From Candidatus Aminicenantota bacterium (lineage in GTDB: Bacteria; Acidobacteriota; Aminicenantia; Aminicenantales; UBA4085), in assembly GCA_016931595.1 (NCBI GenBank), contig JAFGEN010000196.1, positions 1 to 33,253 of the forward strand: a stretch of 33,253 bases of DNA. Direction: 5' to 3'. Made by a program: the position numbers and the translations under genes. Shown piece by piece: positions 20,190-28,136 of the stretch. Each line of letters begins with the position of its first letter. The stretch's first letter is position 1. The notes beneath the pieces were generated by a model. The model had not been told where the DNA came from, did not search any database, and saw nothing but the letters and a program-made list of their open reading frames with translations.

Positions 20190-20714
20190 TCAGGAACCGG
20201 TGGCGCCCGCCCGCGGTCCGCGGATGAACACGCCGTTATAGTTGATCAAATCTTTGTCGAAATCGGCCGTGGCTCCGATCGAATAAAGACCGGCGTCCGG
20301 ATTGGTCGCGCTATAGGTCCAGCTTTCAACCGTTTTGTTCCGCCCGTAGGATGAGACCAGATAGTCATCCGAGGCGGCTCCGGTGATTCCATACACGGTG
20401 ACGTTGGCGCCGGTGTAGACCATGAACGGCTGACCCCACTGATCGGACGTCGGGAGGACCTTCATGTAAAGCGGGGACAGGGCCGCCTTGACGGTATTGT
20501 CGACCGCTCCATTGGCTACAAAGGGCACGGACTTGTCCGCGATGTAGTCGGTGATCCCGGTGGCGATCGAATTGATGTCCTTCTGCGTTCCCCGGATCTT
20601 GGCCTTCTGCAAGGCCGTCATCGCGTTGGGGATGAGCAGGGCCGCCAGGATCCCGATGATCGCCACAACGATCAGCAGCTCGATCAGGCTGAACCCTTTA
20701 CGATTCTTAAGCAT
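20190..20714 (-). CDS. pilA: type IV pilin (PilA paralogue 2)
   Basis: MLKNRKGFSLIELLIVVAIIGILAALLIPNAM; SD GGAGG; C-terminus similar to paralogue 1. Confidence 0.93.
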   Translation of the reverse strand: MLKNRKGFSLIELLIVVAIIGILAALLIPNAMTALQKAKIRGTQKDINSIATGITDYIADKSVPFVANGAVDNTVKAALSPLYMKVLPTSDQWGQPFMVYTGANVTVYGITGAASDDYLVSSYGRNKTVESWTYSATNPDAGLYSIGATADFDKDLINYNGVFIRGPRAGATGS

Positions 20715-20786
20715 TTGAACCTCCTGCTTCCTGGCGGTTTGCTTCAACCGTCGGAGCGATTTTAATTTCTCGGACGATTATATATT

Positions 20787-20802
20787 AGCAAAATGCATGC
20801 CA
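20787..20802 (-). promoter_or_regulatory. sigma-54 (-24/-12) promoter of pilA paralogue 2
   Basis: Minus strand TGGCAT-GCATT-TTGCT: exact spacing; ~73 bp upstream of ATG 20714. Confidence 0.8.
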
Positions 20803-20877
20803 ACACATATCTTGATTTAACTTATTGAATATAAAGAAAATAATTAATAATGAGATTGGTTATAGAGAGAATAAAGT

Positions 20878-20910
20878 GACGCATATTGTCTATATGCGAC
20901 GCATTTTGTC
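20878..20910. promoter_or_regulatory. two direct copies of GACGCATWTTGTC, 20 bp apart: candidate PilR upstream activating sequence
   Basis: GACGCATATTGTC 20878-20890 and GACGCATTTTGTC 20898-20910, 76-108 bp upstream of the -24 box. Confidence 0.6.
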
Positions 20911-22336
20911 ACAGCTCTGTCGGTTCAGGGGGCAAATCCCTACTATCGCCCCTTGGCTCGACTCCCCGGACTGGTTTGATCTCATATTTTTTGATCAGGT
21001 AACGCAAGGACCGGTAGCTCACCCCGAGGAGTTCAGCCATTCGGCGCATATTGCCAGCGGCCGCCCCCGCGGCTTCCTGGATATAGGCTTTGGCTACCTT
21101 GTCCAAATGGGTTTCAAGATTGAAGCCCGGAATCAGGGCCGGACTTCCCATGGCCGGAAGAGCCCCGGCGTTGACGATATCGGAAGGGAGGCTCCCCATG
21201 GTGATCGTCTCCCGTTCCTCCACTGCGCACATTCTCTCGACGACGTTCTCCAGTTCCCGGACATTGCCTGGCCAGGAATAGTTCATCAGGGCCGAGACGA
21301 CATCGGGCGTCATCCGCTTGACCTTGCGGCCCATTTTTTCGCAGTGTTTCCGGAGGAAGTGCTGGACCAGGACCGGAATGTCCTCCGTCCGCTTCCGCAA
21401 GGCCGGCATATCGACCGAGATGACGTTCAGCCGGTAGAACAGCTCCTCGCGGAACTTGCCCTCCTCGATCCGCTTGCGGAGGTTCTGGTTGGTCGCGGCG
21501 ATGACGCGCACGTCCACGGCGATTTCCTCGTTGCCCCCGACCCGGCGGATCGTCCTCTCCTGAAGAACCCGGAAGAGCTTCACCTGGGTCCAGGGCGACG
21601 TTTCCCCGACTTCGTCCAGAAAGATCGTCCCGGCCGAGGCCGTTTCGAACATGCCCTTTTTATCCGACACGGCCCCCGTAAACGACCCCTTCATGTGTCC
21701 GAACAGCTCGCTTTCCAGGAGGTTCTCCGGGAGGGCGGCGCAATTGATGGAAACGAAGGCCCGCTCCTTCCGCCGGCTGTTGGCATGGATCGCCCGGGCG
21801 GCCAGCTCCTTTCCGGTCCCGCTTTCCCCGGTGATCAGGACGGTGGAGTCCGTCGAGGCCACCTTCTCGATGAGTCCGTACACCTCCCGCATCGCCCGGC
21901 TCTTTCCGATCATGTTCTCGAAGCTGGATTCCTCGCGGAAGGTCTGCTTGAGAATCCGGTTTTCCTCGAGCAGCCGACGGTGTTCGAGACCGTTGGCCAC
22001 CAGGATCTTCAGCTCATCGATGTCGAACGGCTTGGTCAGGTAATCCAGGGCGCCCAGGCGAAGGGCCTCGACGGCCTGCTTGACGCTGGCATAGGCGGTG
22101 ATCATAATCGCCGGGACGGTCGGCTTGGCCTCCTTGAGACGCCGGAGCACGTCCATTCCGTCGACTTGGGGCATTTTGATGTCGCAGATCAGGAGGTCGA
22201 TGTCTTTCTGTTCGATGTCCTCGAATACGCTCGGAGCGCCCGGGTTGGACAGGACGGCGTATCCTTCCTTCTTCAGGACGACGGTCAACAGCTCGACGAT
22301 CGACCGTTCGTCGTCGACGATCAGAACCGTGTTCAT
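20909..22336 (-). CDS. pilR: sigma-54-dependent response regulator (PilR)
   Basis: Receiver domain (LLICDIKMPQVDGMDVL), AAA+ GESGTGKELAARAIHANS and ELFGHMKGSFTGAVSDKKGMFE (GAFTGA variant GSFTGA), Fis-type HTH at C-terminus. Confidence 0.93.
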   Translation of the reverse strand: MNTVLIVDDERSIVELLTVVLKKEGYAVLSNPGAPSVFEDIEQKDIDLLICDIKMPQVDGMDVLRRLKEAKPTVPAIMITAYASVKQAVEALRLGALDYLTKPFDIDELKILVANGLEHRRLLEENRILKQTFREESSFENMIGKSRAMREVYGLIEKVASTDSTVLITGESGTGKELAARAIHANSRRKERAFVSINCAALPENLLESELFGHMKGSFTGAVSDKKGMFETASAGTIFLDEVGETSPWTQVKLFRVLQERTIRRVGGNEEIAVDVRVIAATNQNLRKRIEEGKFREELFYRLNVISVDMPALRKRTEDIPVLVQHFLRKHCEKMGRKVKRMTPDVVSALMNYSWPGNVRELENVVERMCAVEERETITMGSLPSDIVNAGALPAMGSPALIPGFNLETHLDKVAKAYIQEAAGAAAGNMRRMAELLGVSYRSLRYLIKKYEIKPVRGVEPRGDSRDLPPEPTEL

Positions 22337-23628
22337 CGGCTTCCGGCCTCCCTTCCTTCGCCCCCGGACGGGGGGAATTCCCTGTACGGCAGGGTGATCA
22401 GGACTTCGGTTCCGACATGCGGCTCGGATTGAACCGCGATGTTCCCCGCGTAGCTGTCGAGGATCTGCCGGACCACGGCCATGCCCAGGCCGCGGCCTCC
22501 GTCGAACCGGGTATAGAACGGCTCAAATATTCGGGCTTTCTCCTCGGCCGTCATTCCCCGGCCCGTGTCGATAATTCGAATGGAGAGATCGTTTTTTTTC
22601 GGGCGGCCGAAATCGACTGAAAGTTCGCCCCCCTCGGGCATCGCCTTCAGGGCGTTCCCGATCAGGTTCCAGAAGACCTGCTTGAACTGCCCGGGGCTCC
22701 CGAAATACGTGATGTCGGCCGAGGAATAATTGCCCTTGATCTTGACCAGGTCGGTCAGTTCGCCGCTCATCCGGAGCATCGTCAGCGTTTCGGAGACCGG
22801 CTCGGCCAGTTTGAAGGCGGAATAGGTCTGCTTGCCCGGTCCGGCCATGCTGAGGAACTGCTCGATGGACAGGGAGACCCGCCGTGACTCCTTGACGACG
22901 ATGGCCATCAGGCGGGACTGCTCCTCGTCCAGGGACAGGTCGCCCTGGAGGACCTGGACGGCGCCGGAGATCGCGGCCAGGGGGTTTCGAATCTCGTGTG
23001 CGACAAAGGCCGAAGCCCGGCCGGCGGCCGCTTCCCGCTCCCGAGCCTCGATTGCCTTTTGAGCCGCCGCCAGGGCCGCCCTGGTTTTTCGGAGGCTCGA
23101 GGACAGCTGGGCGACCAGGACCGCGATCACGAAGAAAAGCCCCCAGGCGGTGAAGACTGTATACAGGGTGAACCCGATTCCCGTATCCGGCGCCTGGTCC
23201 GGACGGAAATAAGGAATCCAGCCATAGGCCAGGCTGTCGGCCAGAACCCCGAAGAGAATCGAGGAGAGGGCCGCGGTCAGGAACGCCGCCCGACCTTCCA
23301 GGACAAGGCCGGCGGCGATGATGGAAAAGACGTAAAGAAAATGAAGCTGGCCGCTGATCCCGCCGGAAATATACACCAGGCCGGAGATGACCGCCAGGTC
23401 GACCAGGATCTGGGCGTAGGCCTGGGCCCGGTAATGGGTGTCGAAGAGGAGGAGCAGTAAAAAACCGGCCCCGCTGATAAATTCCGAAATGATCAGGAAA
23501 TAGAACGGAGCCAGGGGAAGAAACGACGACGTGGCCAGTTGGATCACCACGGCCGCGACGAACAGCGAGCTGACGACGACCAGCCGCCCGAGGAGCAGCC
23601 AGCGGACGTTTCGCTTCAGGATCAACAT
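22333..23628 (-). CDS. pilS: membrane sensor histidine kinase (PilS)
   Basis: Multi-TM N-terminus, FVAHEIRNPLAAISGAVQVL H-box, HATPase; overlaps pilR start (ATGA). Confidence 0.92.
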   Translation of the reverse strand: MLILKRNVRWLLLGRLVVVSSLFVAAVVIQLATSSFLPLAPFYFLIISEFISGAGFLLLLLFDTHYRAQAYAQILVDLAVISGLVYISGGISGQLHFLYVFSIIAAGLVLEGRAAFLTAALSSILFGVLADSLAYGWIPYFRPDQAPDTGIGFTLYTVFTAWGLFFVIAVLVAQLSSSLRKTRAALAAAQKAIEAREREAAAGRASAFVAHEIRNPLAAISGAVQVLQGDLSLDEEQSRLMAIVVKESRRVSLSIEQFLSMAGPGKQTYSAFKLAEPVSETLTMLRMSGELTDLVKIKGNYSSADITYFGSPGQFKQVFWNLIGNALKAMPEGGELSVDFGRPKKNDLSIRIIDTGRGMTAEEKARIFEPFYTRFDGGRGLGMAVVRQILDSYAGNIAVQSEPHVGTEVLITLPYREFPPSGGEGREAGSR

Positions 23629-23632
23629 CAGA

Positions 23633-24838
23633 TCATTGGATCTGGCCGATCAGGCTGAAGATCGGAAGGTACATGGAGATGACGAGGGTGCCGACGAGGC
23701 CGCCGATGAAGATCATCATGAACGGCTCCATAATGGACAGCAACGACCCGACGGTGGAATCGATTTCGTCGTCGTAGAAGTCCGCCAGCTTGTTGAGCAT
23801 CTTGTCCAGGGTCCCCGTGGCCTCGCCGACGCTGACCATCTGGACCAGCATGAAGGGAAACCTTCCGGTGCTCTTCATCGAGTCGGTCATGCTCCGGCCT
23901 TCGGTCACCTGCTTGCGGACATCCATGACCGTCTTTTCCAGGATGACGTTGCCGGCCGTCGTCGATGTGATCTTGATGGCTTCCAGCATCGAGACGCCGC
24001 CCCCGAGAAGAGTGGCCAGCGTCCGGGTCACCCGGGAAAAGGCGACCTTGGTCATCAACGGGCCGAACAGCGGCAGCTTGAGGATGATGTTGTCGGTCGT
24101 CCACCGCCCGCCTTGGGTTTTCCGGTAATAGCGGAACAAGAAAATCGCCGCGACCACGCCCAGGGCCAGAAAGAGCATGTATTTCTGGACAAAACCGGAC
24201 AGGCTGATCACGCCCGCCGTCAACGAGGGCAGCCGCGCCCCCAGGTCGACGAAGATCTGGGCGAAGATCGGGATGATTTTCCAGAGCATGAAGACGGCGA
24301 TAATGATGGCGAAGACGAAAATGGCGACCGGGTAGGTCATGGCCTGCTTGACCCGGGCTTTCAGCTTGACCGTGTTCTCGGTGTAATCGGCCAGCCGGTT
24401 GAGCATGGTGTCCAGGGTTCCGCTCTGCTCGCCCGAGGCGATCAGGTTGCAGAACAGGTCGTCGAACACCTTGGGGAATTTCCGCAGGCCTTGGTCCAGG
24501 CTCGAACCGGCCTCGACGTCGGAACGAACCTGGGTGATGACCCGCTTGAAATACGGATTACGGGTCTGCTCGGCCATGATATTGAGGCCCTGGATGAGGG
24601 GCAGCTCGGCGTCGATCAAGACGGACATCTGCCGGGAAAACACGGCCAGCTCCTTCGTCTTGACCTTCTCCCGCTTGAGAAACGGAATATTGAGACCGCC
24701 CCGGACCGGAGAGACACTGTCGACCTTGATCTGCTCCCGCTGGAGCAGCCGGGTCAATTCCTCGGCGCTGGCCGCAACCCGTTGGCCGTCGACCATATCG
24801 CCGAATTTGTTGGTGCCCTTCCAAGAATAGACCGGCAT
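23633..24838 (-). CDS. pilC: type IV pilus inner-membrane platform protein PilC
   Basis: FSRQMSVLIDAELPLIQGLNIMAEQ and C-terminal LLSIMEPFMMIFIGGLVGTLVISMYLPIFSLIGQIQ. Confidence 0.95.
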   Translation of the reverse strand: MPVYSWKGTNKFGDMVDGQRVAASAEELTRLLQREQIKVDSVSPVRGGLNIPFLKREKVKTKELAVFSRQMSVLIDAELPLIQGLNIMAEQTRNPYFKRVITQVRSDVEAGSSLDQGLRKFPKVFDDLFCNLIASGEQSGTLDTMLNRLADYTENTVKLKARVKQAMTYPVAIFVFAIIIAVFMLWKIIPIFAQIFVDLGARLPSLTAGVISLSGFVQKYMLFLALGVVAAIFLFRYYRKTQGGRWTTDNIILKLPLFGPLMTKVAFSRVTRTLATLLGGGVSMLEAIKITSTTAGNVILEKTVMDVRKQVTEGRSMTDSMKSTGRFPFMLVQMVSVGEATGTLDKMLNKLADFYDDEIDSTVGSLLSIMEPFMMIFIGGLVGTLVISMYLPIFSLIGQIQ

Positions 24839-24856
24839 GGGAACGCTCCTTCAGGT

Positions 24857-25954
24857 TCAGCGCTTGACGGTCGTGGCCACCCCGGCCCCCCGGCGCTGGA
24901 TGAGGTCGGTCAGCTCTTCCGGGTTGGACGTGGCCATCATAGCCGTATCGAGGGTGATCATCTTGCGGTAGTAGAGGTCGCAGAGGTTCTGGTTGAACGT
25001 CAGCATCCCAAACTTCTCCTGGCCAAGCTGCATCTGGGAGTAGATCTGGTGGATCTTGTTCTCCCGGATCAGGTTGCGAACGGCCGGATTCGGGATCAGA
25101 ATCTCCATGGCCAGGACCCGGCCTTTGCCGTCGGCCCGGGGCAGGAGCGACTGGCAGAGAACGCCCTCCAGGGACATCGAGAGCATGACCCGGGCCTGGG
25201 CCTGGTACTGGGGGGGGAAGATATCGATGATCCGGGAAATCGTTTCGGGAGCCGAATTCGTGTGGAGCGTGGAAAAGGTCAAATGCCCCGTCTCGGCCAC
25301 CCGGAGCGTCATCTCGACCGTCTCCTGGTCGCGCATCTCGCCGACCAGGACAACGTCGGGGTCTTCCCGGAGGACGGAACGGAGGGCGTTGTTGTAGGAC
25401 AGGGTGTCGGCGTGGAGCTCGCGCTGGTTGATCAGGGCCTTCTTGGGAGTGAAGAAATATTCGATCGGGTCTTCGATGGTGACGATATGAACAGGCCGCT
25501 CGGTATTGACATGATCGATCATGCAGGCCAGGGTCGTCGATTTGCCGCTCCCGGTGGGGCCGGTCACCAGGATCAATCCGCGCGGCAGGAAGCAGAGTTG
25601 GGCGATCCGGGCCGGGATCCCCAGCCGCTGGAAGCTCCACATCGAGGGGAGGAAACGCCGGATGGCCGCGGCCACTCCGCCTTTCTGCATGAACACATTG
25701 GCCCGGAACCGTCCGAGGTCTTTGACCCCGAAGGAGAGGTCGAGCTCGAGTTTCTCCTCGAAGAGCTTTTTCTGCTTATCGGTCAGGATGCTGTAGATGA
25801 GGTGCTTGGTCTCGGTCGGAGACAGGGGCGGATGGTCGATCGACTTCAACTCTCCATAGATCCGAATCCGCGGGGGGATGTAGGTCGACAAATGGAGATC
25901 ACTGGCGTCGGAGTCGACCGCCAGCCTCAACAGCTCGTGCATCGTCATGGGCAT
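24857..25954 (-). CDS. pilT: type IV pilus retraction ATPase PilT
   Basis: GPTGSGKSTTLA, AIRRFLPSMWSFQRLGIP, GEMRDQETVEMTLRVAETGHLTFSTLHTNSA. Confidence 0.95.
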   Translation of the reverse strand: MPMTMHELLRLAVDSDASDLHLSTYIPPRIRIYGELKSIDHPPLSPTETKHLIYSILTDKQKKLFEEKLELDLSFGVKDLGRFRANVFMQKGGVAAAIRRFLPSMWSFQRLGIPARIAQLCFLPRGLILVTGPTGSGKSTTLACMIDHVNTERPVHIVTIEDPIEYFFTPKKALINQRELHADTLSYNNALRSVLREDPDVVLVGEMRDQETVEMTLRVAETGHLTFSTLHTNSAPETISRIIDIFPPQYQAQARVMLSMSLEGVLCQSLLPRADGKGRVLAMEILIPNPAVRNLIRENKIHQIYSQMQLGQEKFGMLTFNQNLCDLYYRKMITLDTAMMATSNPEELTDLIQRRGAGVATTVKR

Positions 25955-25971
25955 GTCTCTTCTCCAGGAAT

Positions 25972-27705
25972 TTAATCCTTGACGGTTTCACGCAGGACCT
26001 CTTCGGGAGTCGTGATCCCGGCCATGATCTTGATCAGGCCGCTGCGCCGCATGGTGATCATGCCGCTTTCGACGGCTTTTTTCTTGATGTCTTTGGACTG
26101 GGCCCGAAGCAGAATCATCTCCCGGATCTCCGCATTGAGTTCCATGACCTCGAAAAGGGCGGTCCGGCCTTTATACCCCGTGTTGTGGCAGATCTCGCAA
26201 CCGCGCCCTTGCATGATTGTCACCGTTTCGGCTTCCTCCGGAGAAAATCCCATATCGATCAACGATTTGACCGGAAGCTTCGTCGGGGCGCCGCATTTCT
26301 TGCAGACCCGGCGGATCAGGCGCTGGGCCAGGACCAGGGCCAGGGAGTCGGCGATGAGAAACGGCTCGATGTTCATGTTGATCAGGCGGTGGATCGTCGC
26401 CGCTGAATCGTTTGTGTGGATGGTGGAGAAGACGAGGTGGCCGGTCAGGGCGGCCTTGATGGCGATATCGACGGTCTCCTGGTCGCGCATCTCCCCGATC
26501 AGCATGATATCCGGGTCCTGGCGAAGGAAGGCCCGAAGGGCGGCGGCGAACGTCAGGTTGATCTCGTCCCGGATGTTGACCTGGTTGACGCCGGGGACAT
26601 AGAACTCGACCGGGTCCTCGGCAGTCATGATATTCTTCTCCATTCCGTTGAGTGTCGAAATGGCCGAGTACAAGGTGTTGGTCTTCCCGCTTCCGGTCGG
26701 ACCGGAGACCAGGATGATGCCCCAGGGCCGGGCGATGGCCCGTTGGAACGTGGTCAGGGATTCCTGTTCGAAGCCGAGCTTGTTGAGGTCGATGTTGAGG
26801 TTGTCCTTGTCCAGGAGCCGGGCGACGATCTTTTCGCCGAAGATCGTCGGCAGACAGGAGATGCGCATATCGACTTCTTTTTTCAACCCCTTTTCCATCC
26901 TGGCCCGCATTTTGATCCGGCCGTCCTGGGGCAAGCGCTTCTCGGCAATGTCCATATTGGACATGATCTTGACCCGCGAGGTCAGCGGATTTTTAAATTT
27001 CATCGGAAGGTTCATCGTCTCGTACAGGACGCCGTCGATCCGGTACCGAATGCGGAAGGATTTCTCGTAGGGCTCGAAATGAACGTCGCTGGCCCCTTTC
27101 TTGATGGCCTCGACGAAGATGTTGTTGACCAAGGTGATGATCGGGGCCTCGTCAGGGACGTCTTCGTCGACCTCCGTATCCTCGTCTTCCTCGACTTTCT
27201 CGAGCTGCTCGATGACCGAGATCTTCGTGTCATCGGCCAACTCGATTTCTTCGATGTTCTTCTTGACCTTGAGGCCATGGCCGGCCCCGTAGTACTTGTT
27301 GATGGCGTTGACGATCCCGGCCTCCGAGGCGATGACCGGCTGGATACTCAGGCCCGTCCGGAACCGAATGTCCTCGATGATATCCAGGTCGGTCGGGTCG
27401 ACCATGGCCAGGGTCAGGAACGACCGGATGCGATGGATCGGCATGACCAGGGATTTTTTGGCTGAATCGGCGGTGATCAGGCTGATGACATCGGGATAAA
27501 CCTCGAATTGGTCGAGGTCGATATACGGATACCCCAACTGCCGGCTGAGGCCCTGGGCCATTTCTTCACCCGAAAGAAAATTCAGGGATACGATGGCCGA
27601 GCCCAGGGGGACGTCGTGTTTTTTCTGGAATTCCTGGGCGGCTCTCAGCTGTTCAGGAGTGAGGATCTTTTCCTTCAGAAGAACTTCGCCCAGTGTTGAA
27701 CCCAT
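25972..27705 (-). CDS. pilB: type IV pilus extension ATPase PilB
   Basis: MshEN-like N-terminus, GPTGSGKTNTLYSA, GEMRDQETVDIAIKAALTGHLVFSTIHTNDSA, CKKC...CEIC zinc tetrad. Confidence 0.96.
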   Translation of the reverse strand: MGSTLGEVLLKEKILTPEQLRAAQEFQKKHDVPLGSAIVSLNFLSGEEMAQGLSRQLGYPYIDLDQFEVYPDVISLITADSAKKSLVMPIHRIRSFLTLAMVDPTDLDIIEDIRFRTGLSIQPVIASEAGIVNAINKYYGAGHGLKVKKNIEEIELADDTKISVIEQLEKVEEDEDTEVDEDVPDEAPIITLVNNIFVEAIKKGASDVHFEPYEKSFRIRYRIDGVLYETMNLPMKFKNPLTSRVKIMSNMDIAEKRLPQDGRIKMRARMEKGLKKEVDMRISCLPTIFGEKIVARLLDKDNLNIDLNKLGFEQESLTTFQRAIARPWGIILVSGPTGSGKTNTLYSAISTLNGMEKNIMTAEDPVEFYVPGVNQVNIRDEINLTFAAALRAFLRQDPDIMLIGEMRDQETVDIAIKAALTGHLVFSTIHTNDSAATIHRLINMNIEPFLIADSLALVLAQRLIRRVCKKCGAPTKLPVKSLIDMGFSPEEAETVTIMQGRGCEICHNTGYKGRTALFEVMELNAEIREMILLRAQSKDIKKKAVESGMITMRRSGLIKIMAGITTPEEVLRETVKD

Positions 27706-27734
27706 CTTAACCCTAGTTTAGCACGTTCGTGTCC

Positions 27735-27753
27735 ATTGACAAATAGTGTCAAT
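27735..27753. promoter_or_regulatory. perfect palindrome ATTGACA-AATAG-TGTCAAT containing GAC-N7-GTC, ~30 bp upstream of pilB
   Basis: Read directly; overlaps a possible -35 for pilB. Confidence 0.5.
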
Positions 27754-27998
27754 AGAAAGACTCCAATCGCCTGAAAAATTATCACTCTCCCGAGAAACAA
27801 GGTCAATCACCGGCCAGGGTTAACCCCAGGGTGATCTTTTCTCCCCCAGGGTCCCCTCAAAGGGTGAGACGATACAGGGCGAAAAAGGCGCCATTGCCAA
27901 AAATTGTTCTTTACTTGACTATTTTTTTTCATTACAATCGAGTGGAATTAAGCGTTGACGGCGCCTCGATTTCGAAAGAGACATACAAAGGCGGAGGA

Positions 27999-28136
27999 AT
28001 GCACGGCGCGGTAGAAGACAAGAATGTCCAATCCGCCGGCGCGGTTCTCCGCGGTCATATTCCCAGCCTAGAGAGAAATCGCCCGGACGCAGTCGCCGCT
28101 TTCATCGATTCCATTTTCCGGAAGGAGGCCCGATGA
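27999..28136 (+). CDS. possible 45-aa small protein translationally coupled to the downstream AOS-like gene
   Basis: MHGAVEDKNVQSAGAVLRGHIPSLERNRPDAVAAFIDSIFRKEAR, stop overlaps ATG 28133 (ATGA). Confidence 0.35.
   Translation: MHGAVEDKNVQSAGAVLRGHIPSLERNRPDAVAAFIDSIFRKEAR

Noticed and set aside
20825-22432. 535-aa plus-strand ORF antisense to pilR
   Set aside because: Shadow ORF; the minus strand encodes intact PilR with AAA+ and receiver motifs
23531-25975. 814-aa plus-strand ORF antisense to pilC/pilT
   Set aside because: Mirror of conserved PilC/PilT coding frames; low-complexity D/G/H/R/Q composition and it crosses gene boundaries
26416-27465. 349-aa plus-strand ORF antisense to pilB
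   Set aside because: Shadow ORF of PilB; composition biased and no domain recognised
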